NCBI RefSeq assembly: GCF_014697075.1
Contig: NZ_JACJRE010000004.1
Location: 62,001-126,000 of the forward strand
DNA length: 64,000 bases
Source: Tolypothrix sp. FACHB-123
Lineage (GTDB): Bacteria; Cyanobacteriota; Cyanobacteriia; Cyanobacteriales; Nostocaceae
Direction of reading: 5' to 3'
In this document: positions 25,312 to 35,490 of the stretch, piece by piece
Layout: every line of letters begins with the position of its first letter
How positions within the stretch are numbered: position 1 is the stretch's first letter
Made by a program: the position numbers and the translations under genes
Notes under the pieces: model-generated
The model's database searches: none
What the model was told of the DNA's origin: nothing
Seen by the model: only the letters and a program-made list of their open reading frames with translations

Positions 25312-26820
25312 TTAAATATTCCAATCCCGGCGGAAATGGAAGAAACTTTCTATAAATTCTTGTCTAGCAAGGTCACTATTTAACTTTTGCTTGTGCCATT
25401 CTTGTACAGATTGTTCGATAATTTCTGTAAAACTAGGATAGATAGGTGAAAAATTTTCTAGCTGCTGAATTTTCAAATTTTGAGACATTGCCAAAGCGAT
25501 TATATTAATTAGTTCTCCTGCATCTGTACCAAATATTTCGGCTCCTAAGATTTCGCCGTTGCGGAATAAGATTAATTTACAAATACCTGTAGTTTTGTTA
25601 TGAATTTGGGCTGCTGCTACTGCTTTAAAATATTGTCGTAAGACTAAAATTTCTTGATAATGATATTGCTGCTTTGCTTTTTTCTCTGTTAAGCCTACTC
25701 GTGCTAATCTCGGCTGAGAAAATATCGCTAAAGGTAAACAACGATAATTAACTCGTGAAATTGGCAGAAATAGAGCATTATTTAATGCTGTTCTGACTTC
25801 ATATTTGGCAACATTAATAAAATCATAGCCCCCAATTACATCACCACAAGCATAAATTCGCGGATTGGTAGTTTGCAGTTTATTATTGACTACTAAATGA
25901 CGCTGATACCATTTGACATTTACTGCTGCTAAATTGAGACCTTCCACATTTGCTTGCTGTCCAGTTGCTACTAAAATTTCATCAGTCTCAATAGCTTTAT
26001 CTCCCGCTTGAATCCACTTTTTATCTTCAATTCGCCTCACCTGAGTTACTTGGGCTTGAGTGATAATACGTACACCGTCAATTTCTAATTGTGCCTGAAG
26101 TAACTTAGCGATTTCTGGATCAATACTCGGTAAAATTTGCGAACCCTTGACGACAAGTGTGACGTTGCAACCCAACCGTGCTAATGTTTGAGCGATTTCT
26201 ATGCTTTGGGGTAAGCCACCAAGAATCACCCAATTTTTTGGTGGTGTTGGGGTGGGAGAATTGGGGCTGTATTTTCCTCGCCCGTACAGGAGGAATTGCC
26301 AAATGTTGGATAAGGTAAGGTAGCCGGTGGCTAACAATCCATCAATTTCTGGAATGCTTGGACGGGAACCAATGGCTAGTAAGTAGTTACGGGATCTTAG
26401 AAGGCGTTGGCTTAGCCCGGCGCTAGCATCGCCAATAGCAAATGCAAGATGGGGTGAAGATTGAAATTGACCATTGTCACAAATTACATCCACTCCTAAG
26501 GCAGCTAGGTTAGTGATAGAATGCTGTGCCTCTATATTGGAGGCGACACCTTGGGCATATAACATCGCCTCTGGCAAGACTACAGATATTGGCGATTTTT
26601 CTGGAGTTTCCCACTGTGAGCCAGGAATACTTAAACCAACTGATTCACGCAGATGTTGGGCTAGATTACCAATTTCGCTAATGGCTTGGTGATAGTAAAA
26701 CCCATAATTAAGTTTGGGTTCCACCAAGGCAACTTTAGCGTGTAGTTGCTTAGCAACTAACGCTGCATAGCGTGCAGTCAGACTGCCACCAATAATTACA
26801 ACGTCATATTCAATAGGCAT
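25312..26820 (-). CDS. Flavin-dependent disulfide-reductase homologue without redox Cys pair
   Basis: 502 residues from the ATG at 26820 (MPIEYDVVIIGGSLTARY). Frame remains open to 26868, but that addition is a translated heptad repeat (CPMPHAQCPMP) and probably not coding. FAD site: DVVIIGGS; NAD site: WVILGGLPQSIEIAQTLARLG; second FAD motif: IYACGDVIGGYDF; C-terminal dimer domain: VNYRCLPLAIFSQPRLARVGL. In glutathione or mercuric reductase the first helix holds CxxxxC; here the segment reads EPKLNYGFYYHQAISEIG, with no cysteines. So it likely transfers electrons differently, or is a lipoamide-reductase-like protein with another function. The segment GDASAGLSQRL is encoded by a small dispersed repeat (26403-26432). 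Confidence 0.85.
   Translation of the reverse strand: MPIEYDVVIIGGSLTARYAALVAKQLHAKVALVEPKLNYGFYYHQAISEIGNLAQHLRESVGLSIPGSQWETPEKSPISVVLPEAMLYAQGVASNIEAQHSITNLAALGVDVICDNGQFQSSPHLAFAIGDASAGLSQRLLRSRNYLLAIGSRPSIPEIDGLLATGYLTLSNIWQFLLYGRGKYSPNSPTPTPPKNWVILGGLPQSIEIAQTLARLGCNVTLVVKGSQILPSIDPEIAKLLQAQLEIDGVRIITQAQVTQVRRIEDKKWIQAGDKAIETDEILVATGQQANVEGLNLAAVNVKWYQRHLVVNNKLQTTNPRIYACGDVIGGYDFINVAKYEVRTALNNALFLPISRVNYRCLPLAIFSQPRLARVGLTEKKAKQQYHYQEILVLRQYFKAVAAAQIHNKTTGICKLILFRNGEILGAEIFGTDAGELINIIALAMSQNLKIQQLENFSPIYPSFTEIIEQSVQEWHKQKLNSDLARQEFIESFFHFRRDWNI
26403..26432. repeat. Small dispersed repeat inside a coding region
   Basis: GGCGTTGGCTTAGCCCGGCG CTAGCATCGCC (read in two parts) is a slightly degenerate copy of the hairpin element seen at 63267-63296. 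It adds about 10 residues (GDASAGLSQR) in frame to the flavoprotein. Confidence 0.7.
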
Positions 26821-26862
26821 GGGGCATTGGGCATGGGGCATTGGGCATTGGGTATTTGTCTC
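26818..26862. repeat. GGGCATT/GGGCATG heptad array
   Basis: Tandem GGGCATT and GGGCATG units overlapping the start of the flavoprotein gene; the same heptads occur at 15490, 28710, 31206, 40449 and 56067. Confidence 0.75.
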
Positions 26863-26962
26863 CGTCAATTAATTAGGAATTATGAATTACGAATTATTTA
26901 GTTAGTGGCCAGTTGAAAGTTAGAGGTAACTGGCCATTAACTGTTGATAACTGACGCAAAAC

Positions 26963-28045
26963 TCAACACTCAGCAGTTATTACTGAGTTTAACGCTGTGA
27001 GTAGGCGTTGGTTATCGGCTTGAGTACGTACAGCAGTGCGGAAAAAGCGATCGCCCAGTTCTTTAAAACTTAAGCAATCGCGAATTAAAATTTGGTGATA
27101 CGTCAGTAATTGCTGCTGCAACTGCGTAGTTGACTGATTTGACTCGATCAGCAAAAAGTTGGCAGCGCTATTTTTTGGTTGTAATCCTGGAATTGTCGCT
27201 AAACCTCCAAGGAGTTGAGTTCTTGCAGGTGGTAGCCATAACCAGGTTTGTTGTTGAAATTCCCTATCTTTGAGTGCAGCAATCGCCGCTGCTGCTGCCA
27301 ATGTATTGACAGGCCAGGGGTCACGCCACAACTGCCATTTTGATAGGCGGTCGGGATGAGCGATCGCATATCCCAGTCTTAGCCCAGGCAGACTGTAAAA
27401 TTTTGTGAGCGATCGCAACACTACTAAATTTTCATATTCCTGTACTAGCGCTATGAGACTTTGTTCCTCTTCAGGCGACAAGAAGTCCATAAACGCTTCA
27501 TCTACCACTACTAAGGCAAATTGATCCAGGTAGGGAAGAATTGCTTCCCGTAAAAAAAGCTTTCCCGTTGGATTGTGGGGATTGTTGAGAAGTAATCCTT
27601 TGTCCCGAAAATTTTGATTTCCTTTGTCAAGGAAAGATGACAAATGAGCTTCCGATTCCCAAGAAACGGGAAACTCCAGTACTTGAGCGTTATATGCCGA
27701 CAAAGTCCGGTAGTAGTCGCCAAAGGCTGGAGTTATTAAAACGGTTGCGGCTAATTGAGCTAATTCTCGGCCAACTAAAGTAAGTAATTCTGCTGAGCCA
27801 TTACCCGGCAGAATCCACTCAAAAGGTAGTTGATGGAAGTGACTGAGAGCGAGCCTCAGTTCACTGTAATTAGGATCTGGATAGTGCCTAAGATTACCAA
27901 TTTGGGATTGAATAGCCGCGATCGCGCTATTCGGAGGCCCCAACGGGCTAATACTGGCAGAAAAATCCAGAATAGCAGCAGGGGGACAGCCAGCCAGTGC
28001 TGCTGCCCAAGCTAAATTGCCCCCATGTGCTCTTTGCCGCATCAA
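26963..28045 (-). CDS. cobD: Threonine-phosphate decarboxylase-like aminotransferase
   Basis: 360 residues, class I/II PLP fold. Opens with HGGNLAWAAALAGCPPAAILDFSASISPLGPP, characteristic of CobD/CobC, which decarboxylates threonine phosphate to the aminopropanol side chain of cobalamin. Later come YPDPNYSELRLAL, LNNPHNPTGKLF, VVDEAFMDF and the PLP-lysine motif SLTKFYSLPGLRLGYA. Histidinol-phosphate aminotransferases share the last motifs but not the HGGN start. No other cobalamin gene is nearby, so the cobalamin role is by family. Starts 24 bp past the HU stop, so read-through from HU is possible. Confidence 0.85.
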   Translation of the reverse strand: MMRQRAHGGNLAWAAALAGCPPAAILDFSASISPLGPPNSAIAAIQSQIGNLRHYPDPNYSELRLALSHFHQLPFEWILPGNGSAELLTLVGRELAQLAATVLITPAFGDYYRTLSAYNAQVLEFPVSWESEAHLSSFLDKGNQNFRDKGLLLNNPHNPTGKLFLREAILPYLDQFALVVVDEAFMDFLSPEEEQSLIALVQEYENLVVLRSLTKFYSLPGLRLGYAIAHPDRLSKWQLWRDPWPVNTLAAAAAIAALKDREFQQQTWLWLPPARTQLLGGLATIPGLQPKNSAANFLLIESNQSTTQLQQQLLTYHQILIRDCLSFKELGDRFFRTAVRTQADNQRLLTALNSVITAEC

Positions 28046-28068
28046 ATCAACGTTCCTAGAACTAGAAC

Positions 28069-28353
28069 CTACGATTTTGGGGGTGCAACCTTTTCCCTAA
28101 ACAACTTCCCAGCAGAGAAAGCCGGAACTTTGGTAGCGGGAATTTCCATCTTTTCGTTGGTTTTAGGGTTACGACCTTCACGGGCTTTGCGTTCCCGTGA
28201 TTCAAAGGAACCAAAGCCTACCAGTGTTACCTTATCGCCAGAAGAGACAGCTTCAATGATAGTTTCCAAAGCCGCAGTCAGAACTGCATCGGCTTGCTTC
28301 TTGGTCACACTAGCCTTTTCAGCTACCGCATCAACTAATTCACCTTTGTTCAT
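28069..28353 (-). CDS. hup: HU-type DNA-binding protein
   Basis: 94 residues, the full HU length. MNKGELVDAVAEKASVTKKQADAVL helices, then the beta-arm KVTLVGFGSFESRERKAREGRNPKTNEKMEIPA and the closing helix VPAFSAGKLFREKVAP. HU dimers bend and compact DNA and help replication and recombination; in Anabaena the equivalent is HanA. Ribosome site AAGGAG lies 8 bases before the ATG. Probably highly expressed. Directly upstream of the cobD-like gene. Confidence 0.96.
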   Translation of the reverse strand: MNKGELVDAVAEKASVTKKQADAVLTAALETIIEAVSSGDKVTLVGFGSFESRERKAREGRNPKTNEKMEIPATKVPAFSAGKLFREKVAPPKS

Positions 28354-28738
28354 AAATCAAACTCCTTGAGGTTTTCTTGAGATTCAGTACAGATGCACCT
28401 TGAAGCATCCCTACGGAAATCTCTGTTTGTAGGAATACAAAAGTCATCCCTTGGGAGCATTTTTACTCAAAATGGCTGCAAATCCCATCGGCTCGACTTT
28501 TCAATGAATCATTCTAAGGTGTAGTAGCCTGATGTGGATATATGAAACCGTTAATTTATATAGATTTCAGGATTTTTTGTGTTTTGAGGGTGATTGTTTC
28601 CCGCGAAACCACCCCTTTTGTAGGAATAAATACTTAGTAAAAACCCTTGTGTCGGGGGCAGGGGGATGAGGGAAGGGAGATAGGGAGGACAAGAGAGATA
28701 AATTAAGAAATGCCCAATGCCCCATGCCCCATGCCCAT
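28354..28738. other. Intergenic, 385 bp, with heptad repeats
   Basis: Carries the HU promoter and leader (right of 28354) and a G/A-rich stretch (28660-28705) followed by a heptad array ATGCCCAATGCCCCATGCCC (28710-28738). No gene seen. Confidence 0.5.
28710..28738. repeat. ATGCCCA/ATGCCCC heptad array
   Basis: Four heptads abutting the stop of the pentapeptide gene; same family as at 26818-26862 and 56067-56098. Confidence 0.75.
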
Positions 28739-29233
28739 TTACCTACAGCCTAACGATTCACGAGTATCTACGCCAGTTTTAGGATTAACGCCGCTAGCTT
28801 TAGCGCAAAGTTTCTTAACTTGGATTCCGTCTAAGACGGCGTTGGTAAAATCTGCGCCTGTGATGTTCACTTCGTCAAAGGTAGAACGCAACATCATGGC
28901 TTCTGTGAAAATCCCATCGCTTAAGTCCGCACCCCTAAACTTTGCTAAGTAGGCGATGCCATTACTAAAATCGACACCATGCAGACTGACTCCCTGCAAA
29001 ACTGTACCGTTAAATACGACACCCCGGAGGTCAGCATTGCTAAAATTGGCATTTTCTAAATTGAGGTTGGTAAACTCTGTGCCAATGAGACTTTGCCCTG
29101 AGTAATCCTTACCTGTGAGTTCGTCGCCAGCAGAACGGGTAATACTGGAAGAACTTGCAGCTTGCGCTGATAAGGGAAATAAAAAAAGAACCATAGCTAA
29201 GACCAAACTAGCTAGTATTTGCCTATACTTCAT
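28739..29233 (-). CDS. Exported pentapeptide-repeat protein
   Basis: 164 residues. Signal peptide (ASLVLAMVLFLFPLSAQA) then pentapeptide repeats A(D/N)LXX forming a right-handed beta helix (LTGKDYSGQSLIGTEFTNLN, NFSNADLRGVVFNGTVLQGV, GADLSDGIF), then a short C-terminal tail with two cysteines (KKLCAKASG, ESLGCR), which could form a disulfide in the lumen. It resembles the thylakoid-lumen pentapeptide proteins of plants (TL15/TL17 type). No enzymatic motif; binding partner unknown. Confidence 0.83.
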   Translation of the reverse strand: MKYRQILASLVLAMVLFLFPLSAQAASSSSITRSAGDELTGKDYSGQSLIGTEFTNLNLENANFSNADLRGVVFNGTVLQGVSLHGVDFSNGIAYLAKFRGADLSDGIFTEAMMLRSTFDEVNITGADFTNAVLDGIQVKKLCAKASGVNPKTGVDTRESLGCR

Positions 29234-29424
29234 AACTTTTGCTTAATAAATCTCAACACTTCTGCCATTAACTATTAAACCCTACTGGACAGAAGTATGA
29301 AAAACACCACATTCTTGCTGAAGCAGTTTTTCGTCATCGAGAAAAGTTACCAATGCTCAATACCTAATGCCCATCTCGTAGGATAGATAGATGTTGAAGT
29401 GCGATCGCAAACAAAAAAATAGCT

Positions 29425-30564
29425 GTGGCTAAACAAGAATCAGAAATCGCCTCATTTTTGGCGAGAACTCCTTTATATCAACTGGGTGTGGAACTGAAAG
29501 CACGGCTCACCAGTTTTGGTGGTTGGGAAATGCCGGTACAGTTTGCTGGCATTACCAGCGAACATGAGGCTGTCAGAAATGCAGCCGGAATGTTCGATAT
29601 TTCCCACATGGGTAAATTTACTCTCAAAGGTGAAAACCCGATTTCTCAACTACAAGCTTTAGTTCCCTCAGATTTAAGTCGTCTCAAACTAGGTCAAGCA
29701 CAATACACAGTATTGTTAAATCCTCAGGGCGGAATTATTGACGACATTATTGTTTATTACCAAGGTGAAGACAGCACTGGTAAACAACAAGTGGCAATTA
29801 TTGTTAATGCTGCAACCACAGGTAAAGATAAAGCATGGCTATTGCAACACCTTGATTTGAAGACAGTGGAATTTCAAGACCTGTCACCAGATAAAGTTCT
29901 ACTAGCTTTACAAGGGCCAAAAGCCGTTAGTTATCTCCAGCCTCTTGTAGAAGCAGATTTAAACCCCATTAAAGCTTTTGGGCACCTGCAAGCACCAATA
30001 CTAGGAAAAACAGGCTTCCTCGCCCGTACAGGCTACACTGGCGAAGATGGATTTGAGATCATGGTTGATCCAGAAGTGGGGATAGAATTATGGCAACGTC
30101 TTTATGATGCTGGTGTAATTCCCTGCGGTTTGGGTGCTAGAGATACCCTCAGACTAGAAGCCGCGATGGCACTTTATGGACAAGATATTGATGACAACAC
30201 TACCCCCCTAGAAGCAGGTTTAGGTTGGCTAGTGCACTTAGATACCAAAGGTGATTTTATTGGTCGTGCCGTTTTAGAACAGCAAAAAGCAGCAGGTGTG
30301 CAGCGTCGGTTGGTGGGTTTGCGAATGTCAGGCAGGAATATTGCCCGTCATGGTTACCAAGTATTATCTTCAGGTACAGTAGTAGGGGAAGTTACCAGTG
30401 GTACAGTCTCACCTACACTCGGTTATCCGATTGCTTTAGCTTATGTCCCTTCCCAGCTAGCCTCTGTGGGTCAGCAACTAGAAGTGGAAATTCGCGGTAA
30501 AGCTTACCCAACATCTGTAGTGAAACGACCTTTTTACCGTTCAAAAAATAAATCGCGTGACTAA
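29425..30564 (+). CDS. gcvT: Glycine cleavage T protein (aminomethyltransferase)
   Basis: 379 residues, GTG start at 29425 ([20 protein letters not shown]). GcvT moves the aminomethyl group from lipoyl-GcvH to tetrahydrofolate, releasing ammonia. Recognised by [58 protein letters not shown] and a C-terminal barrel [20 protein letters not shown]. First of the cluster gcvT-gcvH-gcvP on one strand. No glycine riboswitch seen in the 190-bp upstream region. Confidence 0.96.
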   Translation: MAKQESEIASFLARTPLYQLGVELKARLTSFGGWEMPVQFAGITSEHEAVRNAAGMFDISHMGKFTLKGENPISQLQALVPSDLSRLKLGQAQYTVLLNPQGGIIDDIIVYYQGEDSTGKQQVAIIVNAATTGKDKAWLLQHLDLKTVEFQDLSPDKVLLALQGPKAVSYLQPLVEADLNPIKAFGHLQAPILGKTGFLARTGYTGEDGFEIMVDPEVGIELWQRLYDAGVIPCGLGARDTLRLEAAMALYGQDIDDNTTPLEAGLGWLVHLDTKGDFIGRAVLEQQKAAGVQRRLVGLRMSGRNIARHGYQVLSSGTVVGEVTSGTVSPTLGYPIALAYVPSQLASVGQQLEVEIRGKAYPTSVVKRPFYRSKNKSRD

Positions 30565-30709
30565 CTAAGCTAACGCGCCAAAGCCGAACCAAAAAAATCT
30601 CAAATTGGCAATCTAAAATTTAAAATTGCCAGTCAAAGTATGGTTAATTACCCAATATGCCTTGGATTAATCTTGAGGCAATAATTTTTTGATGTGATGA
30701 GGGAAATCT

Positions 30710-31099
30710 ATGTCTTTTGAATATCCTCAGGATTTAAAATACCTGGATACTCATGAATACGTGCGGTTAGAAGGTGAAATTGCTACCATTGGCATTACCG
30801 AATTTGCCGTAGATCAATTAGGCGATATCGTGTTCTTAGAATTACCTGAAATTGGCGATGCGATTACTAAGGGAGATACCTTTGGTTCAATTGAATCAGT
30901 CAAAGCCGTTGAAGACCTGAATGCGCCTGTTACCGGCACAGTTATTGAACGTAATGATGAATTGATCGAAACTCCAGAACAAGTTTCAGAAGACCCTTAC
31001 GGTGAGGCGTGGTTCCTCAAAGTTCGCGTCAATGACCCCGATGAAATCAACGATGCTTTGAGCGCAGACGAGTATCGCGCCCAGGTGGAAGGAGAATAG
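30710..31099 (+). CDS. gcvH: Glycine cleavage H protein
   Basis: 129 residues. Shuttle carrying the lipoyl arm between P, T and L proteins. The lipoylation site is Lys65 in [13 protein letters not shown]; other family motifs are [20 protein letters not shown] and [10 protein letters not shown], and [11 protein letters not shown] near the end. Ribosome site GAGGGAAA before the ATG. Gap to gcvT is 145 bp. Acts in photorespiratory glycine turnover in the cytosol. Confidence 0.97.
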   Translation: MSFEYPQDLKYLDTHEYVRLEGEIATIGITEFAVDQLGDIVFLELPEIGDAITKGDTFGSIESVKAVEDLNAPVTGTVIERNDELIETPEQVSEDPYGEAWFLKVRVNDPDEINDALSADEYRAQVEGE

Positions 31100-31132
31100 G
31101 AAAAATAGGGGTAGGGGGTAGGGAGGACAAGG

Positions 31133-31237
31133 AATTTTAGATTTTAGATTTTAGATTTTAGATTTTAGATTCAAACCCAATCCAAAATTGCAAATCCAAA
31201 ATCGAATTGCCCAATGCCCCATACCCAATACCCAATT
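31133..31237. repeat. ATTTTAG and CCCAATG heptads between gcvH and gcvP
   Basis: Five ATTTTAG heptads in tandem (31133-31171), inverted AAAATTGCAAATCCAAAATC, then CCAATGCCCCATACCCAATA (31206-31237). A non-coding spacer that can form a hairpin within the gcv cluster; it may reduce read-through. Confidence 0.65.
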
Positions 31238-31287
31238 CCCTCAGACTTATTGCAAAATATTAAATAGTTCCATCGGGAGAGCAATTT

Positions 31288-34212
31288 GTGGTAAAAGCCC
31301 CTATTCCCAAGTCTAGCGATCGCCAAATCTTAGACCAAAGGAAGCAAAAGTTAGATAATTTTATACAAAGGCATATCGGGCCGAACTCTGATGACATCAA
31401 GCAAATGCTCGGTGTATTGGGTATTTCCAGCCTAGATGCGTTAATCGATCAAACTGTACCTCAAGGAATTCGCCTCAATGGAGTATTAAAATTACCAGAG
31501 GCTCAATCTGAGTACACAGCTTTAAGTCAATTAAAAAAAATTGCTGAGAAAAATCAAATTTTCCGTTCCTTTATTGGCATGGGTTATTACGACTGCATCA
31601 CCCCACCAGTGATTGGGCGGAATATTCTGGAAAACCCTGGTTGGTATACAGCTTACACTCCCTATCAGCCAGAAATTGCCCAAGGACGCTTGGAAGCGCT
31701 GTTAAATTTCCAGACACTAATTATCGATTTAACAGGTTTGGAAATTGCGAATGCTTCACTACTTGATGAAGCAACCGCCGCCGCCGAAGCTATGAGTTTG
31801 AGTTACGGCGTTTGTAAAAATAAAGCAAACGCCTATTTTGTTTCCAGTGATTGTCATCCCCAAACTATTGATGTGCTGCAAACCAGGGCTAAACCTCTGG
31901 GGATAAATATTATTATTGGTGACCATCAAATCTTTGATTTTGAGCAACCAATTTTTGGGGCAGTTCTGCAATACCCTGCTAGTGATGGCACAGTTTACGA
32001 CTACCGCGCTTTTATCGAAAAAGCCCATGCTAAGGGTGCATTGGTGACGGTAGCAGCAGATCCCTTAAGCTTAACTTTACTCACCCCTCCTGGTGAATTT
32101 GGGGCTGATATTGCCATTGGCAGTACGCAGCGTTTCGGCATTCCTTTGGGCTTTGGCGGGCCTCATGCAGCATACTTTGCTACTAAGGAAGAGTATAAGC
32201 GTCAGGTTCCAGGGCGAATTGTTGGTGTATCTAAAGATGCCCAAGGTAAACCTGCATTACGTCTAGCTTTACAAACCCGCGAACAACACATTCGTCGGGA
32301 AAAAGCTACAAGTAATATTTGTACTGCTCAAGTACTATTGGCTGTGATGGCGAGTATGTATGCTGTCTATCATGGCCCAGATGGGTTGAAGAATATTGCC
32401 GAGAATATCCATCAGCTAACTTTAATTTTGGCGGCGGGATTAAAGCGTCTGGGTTACAGCATCAGTTCGGAACCGTTTTTTGATACTTTGCGGGTAGAAC
32501 TGGGAAGACGCAATTTAGAGACAATTCTCGCAGATTGCCAAGCACGTAATATTAATTTACGCATTTTTGCTGAGACTGCGGTGGGTATTTCTTTAGATGA
32601 GACAACCACAGTCGATGATGTGATAGAACTATGGCAGATTTTTGCTAATAGCGATCGCCTAGATTTTGATTTTGCCGAAATAGCAGATGCGATCGCCACA
32701 CAGCGACCATCACCTTTACAAAACTCCACTTTTGCCCGTACCAGCAATTACCTAATTCACCATGTATTTAACCGCTATCACTCCGAAACCGAGTTACTGC
32801 GTTATCTACATCAACTAGAAACTAAAGACTTATCTTTAACTACATCAATGATTCCTTTAGGATCTTGCACGATGAAGTTAAACGCCACTGCGGAGATGAT
32901 ACCCGTTACCTGGGCGGAATTTGGCAAAATTCATCCCTTTGCACCGCCATCTCAAACCCTGGGTTATCAAATCCTGTTTCAGCAACTAGAATCATGGTTA
33001 GCTGAGATTACAGGATTTGCAGGAATTTCTTTACAACCTAATGCTGGTTCTCAAGGTGAATACGCCGGGTTGTTGGTGATTCACGAATATCATCAAAGCC
33101 GAGGCGAAGCACACCGTAACGTCTGCTTGATTCCTACCTCAGCACATGGAACTAACCCAGCTAGTGCGGTAATGTGTGGAATGAAGGTTGTCGCTGTCGC
33201 CTGTGACTCACAAGGTAATATTGACGTTAATGACCTCAAAGCCAAAGCTGAAAAACACAGTCACGAACTAGCGGCGTTAATGGTGACATATCCCTCAACT
33301 CATGGCGTTTTTGAGGAAGCCATTCAAGAAATCTGTGCTGTAGTTCACGAACATGGCGGACAGGTTTACATGGATGGGGCGAATATGAACGCCCAAGTGG
33401 GAATTTGTCGCCCTGGCGATATTGGCGCGGATGTTTGTCACCTCAACCTACACAAAACCTTCTGTATTCCGCATGGCGGCGGTGGCCCTGGTATGGGGCC
33501 GATTGGCGTGGCTTCCCATCTGGTAGAATTTCTCCCAGGACACCCATTAGTCAAAATGGGCGGTACGTTAGGGGCGGTAGCAGCTGCGCCTTGGGGTAGT
33601 GCTAGCATCCTGGTAATTTCTTGGATGTATATTGCCATGATGGGTGCGGCTGGTTTAACCCAAGCAACTAAAGTCGCAATTTTGAATGCTAACTATATCG
33701 CCAAGCGACTTGAACAGTATTATCCCGTATTGTATCAAGGGAAAAATGGACTAGTTGCCCATGAATGTATTTTAGATTTGCGATCGCTCAAAAAATCGGC
33801 GGGTATCGAAATCGATGATGTCGCCAAACGGCTGATGGATTACGGCTTTCACGCGCCAACAGTCTCCTGGCCTGTGGCTGGTACAATCATGGTAGAACCT
33901 ACAGAAAGCGAATCTCTAGAAGAATTAGATCGTTTCTGTGAGGCTTTAATTGCTATTCGCCAAGAAATCGCCGAAATTGAATCAGGTAAGGTGGATGTGC
34001 AGGATAACGTTTTGAAAAATGCGCCCCACACAGCCGAAAGCTTAATTACTGGCGAATGGAATCATCCCTATTCTCGCGAACAAGCAGCCTACCCCGCACC
34101 TTGGACGCGCCAACATAAATTCTGGCCGAGTGTTGGTAGAATTGATGCAGCTTTTGGCGATAGGAATTTTGTCTGTTCTTGTCTCCCAATGGAAGCTTAT
34201 TCCCAGGAATAA
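31288..34212 (+). CDS. gcvP: Glycine dehydrogenase (decarboxylating), P protein
   Basis: 974 residues, GTG start preceded by GGGAG. Homodimeric PLP enzyme that decarboxylates glycine and loads the aminomethyl group on lipoyl-GcvH. Two paralogous halves are fused: the first (about 20-460) has [42 protein letters not shown] and [16 protein letters not shown]; the second carries the PLP-lysine K723 in [18 protein letters not shown] and [19 protein letters not shown]. Full length and no disrupted motif. A bidirectional terminator at 34236-34274 closes the cluster. Confidence 0.97.
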   Translation: MVKAPIPKSSDRQILDQRKQKLDNFIQRHIGPNSDDIKQMLGVLGISSLDALIDQTVPQGIRLNGVLKLPEAQSEYTALSQLKKIAEKNQIFRSFIGMGYYDCITPPVIGRNILENPGWYTAYTPYQPEIAQGRLEALLNFQTLIIDLTGLEIANASLLDEATAAAEAMSLSYGVCKNKANAYFVSSDCHPQTIDVLQTRAKPLGINIIIGDHQIFDFEQPIFGAVLQYPASDGTVYDYRAFIEKAHAKGALVTVAADPLSLTLLTPPGEFGADIAIGSTQRFGIPLGFGGPHAAYFATKEEYKRQVPGRIVGVSKDAQGKPALRLALQTREQHIRREKATSNICTAQVLLAVMASMYAVYHGPDGLKNIAENIHQLTLILAAGLKRLGYSISSEPFFDTLRVELGRRNLETILADCQARNINLRIFAETAVGISLDETTTVDDVIELWQIFANSDRLDFDFAEIADAIATQRPSPLQNSTFARTSNYLIHHVFNRYHSETELLRYLHQLETKDLSLTTSMIPLGSCTMKLNATAEMIPVTWAEFGKIHPFAPPSQTLGYQILFQQLESWLAEITGFAGISLQPNAGSQGEYAGLLVIHEYHQSRGEAHRNVCLIPTSAHGTNPASAVMCGMKVVAVACDSQGNIDVNDLKAKAEKHSHELAALMVTYPSTHGVFEEAIQEICAVVHEHGGQVYMDGANMNAQVGICRPGDIGADVCHLNLHKTFCIPHGGGGPGMGPIGVASHLVEFLPGHPLVKMGGTLGAVAAAPWGSASILVISWMYIAMMGAAGLTQATKVAILNANYIAKRLEQYYPVLYQGKNGLVAHECILDLRSLKKSAGIEIDDVAKRLMDYGFHAPTVSWPVAGTIMVEPTESESLEELDRFCEALIAIRQEIAEIESGKVDVQDNVLKNAPHTAESLITGEWNHPYSREQAAYPAPWTRQHKFWPSVGRIDAAFGDRNFVCSCLPMEAYSQE

Positions 34213-34235
34213 GTACTGGTAAAATATAACTATTA

Positions 34236-34274
34236 AAAATCACGCTAAGGTGTAAAGCCTTAGCGCGATTTTTT
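34236..34274. terminator. Shared terminator of gcvP and the RmlD-like gene
   Basis: AAAATCACGCTAAGG (34236-34250) and CCTTAGCGCGATTTTTT (34258-34274) form a strong stem with one mismatch, with A and T runs on both sides, so it can stop convergent transcription from both strands. Confidence 0.85.
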
Positions 34275-34275
34275 A

Positions 34276-35145
34276 TTAATTAACTAACGCTGCTAACTCT
34301 TCTTTTATAGATAAAGGTTTATATCCTAACGCAAAGGCTTTAGAACTATCTAAAGAAACATCTGCCGGTCTTGGTGCTGCCATTTTTACATCTTTTTGAT
34401 AACAGCCTTTAATTTTTGCATCAGTAATTTGAAATACCTCTACCAATAATTGACCAAAATCGTAACGGGAAATTCTTTCTTTACCGCCTAAGTGAATCAA
34501 TCCTTGCACTTTTTCTAAGGCTAATAACAAACCTTTAGCAGCAGTTGTACCACTTGCAGGTGTGCGGAATTCATCGATAAATAAATTCAGTTCTTTTCCT
34601 GCTTTTAATGTTTCCATAAATGGTTGAATAAAGCTATTTGCAGTTGGCGTACCTATACCAAACATTAATGGCATCCGACAGACTGCGGTATTAGGATATC
34701 TTTCCAAAATACCTATTTCAGCTTTTACTTTTTGTTCACCATAAATACTCACAGGAGATACTATATCTGTTTCTTGATAGGGAGCATTTAAGCCATTAAA
34801 TACTAAGTCTGTTGATGTAAATGCACAAGGAATAGCATAATCTGCACAAAGTCCAGCTATATTACATGATGCTGTAACATTAATTTTATAGGATTCTTCA
34901 GGATGATTTTGGCAAAAGTTAGGTTGAGAAAGTGCTGCTGTATGAATAACTGCGGTTGGATTAATTTTATTAAATATATCTTTTAATTCTTGAAATTCTG
35001 TTAAGTTAATTTTTAACATTTTGACATCAGGTATTTCTATGGTATGGGAAAAATAAGTACCATAAACTTCCCATTCTGTTTTAGCTAATTGACAAATATG
35101 CCATCCTAAAAAGCCACTAACGCCAGTAATCAATAATTTTTTCAT
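34276..35145 (-). CDS. RmlD-like sugar-nucleotide reductase (SDR)
   Basis: 289 residues. Extended short-chain dehydrogenase: NAD(P) site TGVSGFLGWHICQLA, then AVIHTAALSQPNFCQNHPEESYKIN, catalytic YGEQKVKAE (Tyr-x3-Lys) after a Ser/Thr-rich strand FTSTDLVFNG, and SRYDFGQLLVEVF. This set is typical of dTDP-4-dehydrorhamnose reductases and also of the methionine adenosyltransferase beta subunit class. No rml partner genes are near, so the substrate is open. Stops 1 bp past the terminator. Confidence 0.83.
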   Translation of the reverse strand: MKKLLITGVSGFLGWHICQLAKTEWEVYGTYFSHTIEIPDVKMLKINLTEFQELKDIFNKINPTAVIHTAALSQPNFCQNHPEESYKINVTASCNIAGLCADYAIPCAFTSTDLVFNGLNAPYQETDIVSPVSIYGEQKVKAEIGILERYPNTAVCRMPLMFGIGTPTANSFIQPFMETLKAGKELNLFIDEFRTPASGTTAAKGLLLALEKVQGLIHLGGKERISRYDFGQLLVEVFQITDAKIKGCYQKDVKMAAPRPADVSLDSSKAFALGYKPLSIKEELAALVN

Positions 35146-35201
35146 ATTTTTTTGGAAAATAATCTAACTATAAATAAGTCGAACAGAGCAAATAATTAAA
35201 T

Positions 35202-35247
35202 GCAGTGATGACTAAAGTTATCAAATAATGACTTCAGTCATTACTAC
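35202..35247. repeat. Dispersed palindrome (GTAGTAA...TTACTAC family), degenerate
   Basis: GCAGTGATGACTAAAGTTAT ... ATGACTTCAGTCATTACTAC; matches the better copy at 41244-41290 when reversed. Non-coding hairpin element. Confidence 0.55.
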
Positions 35248-35410
35248 AAAAACAATTTCAATCTTTTGATAATTATTAATATAGTTAAGTTTATTCAATA
35301 TCATATTCTATATAAATCCGATGTAATTATCGAAAAACTATCAGTAGGCTGTGTAGTCGCCAAGCACTACACCGCGTTTTACAGTAGATTACGAATACTG
35401 ACACTACATA

Positions 35411-35450
35411 TAAAGATAAGGATACAACAATGTTGTACCCTTATCTTTAT
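35411..35450 (-). terminator. Terminator of the TPR gene
   Basis: TAAAGATAAGGATACAACA / TGTTGTACCCTTATCTTTA with two centre bases: about 18-bp stem with one mismatch, 40 bp past the stop at 35491 on the reverse strand. Confidence 0.8.
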
Positions 35451-35490
35451 CTATGTTATGTATATTTCCAAAAACTAAAAATTTTATATA

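Larger units (their letters stand above)
35146..35490. other. Divergent/intergenic, 345 bp
   Basis: Between the start of the RmlD-like gene and the end of the TPR gene. It holds a dispersed palindrome (35202-35247) and the TPR-gene terminator (35411-35450). No other feature seen. Confidence 0.5.

Noticed and set aside
26821-26868. Extended start of the flavoprotein
   Set aside because: The added residues come from a heptad repeat; the ATG at 26820 directly precedes the FAD motif.
29234-29424. Glycine riboswitch upstream of gcvT
   Set aside because: The region lacks the conserved glycine-aptamer core; cyanobacterial gcv genes need not have one.
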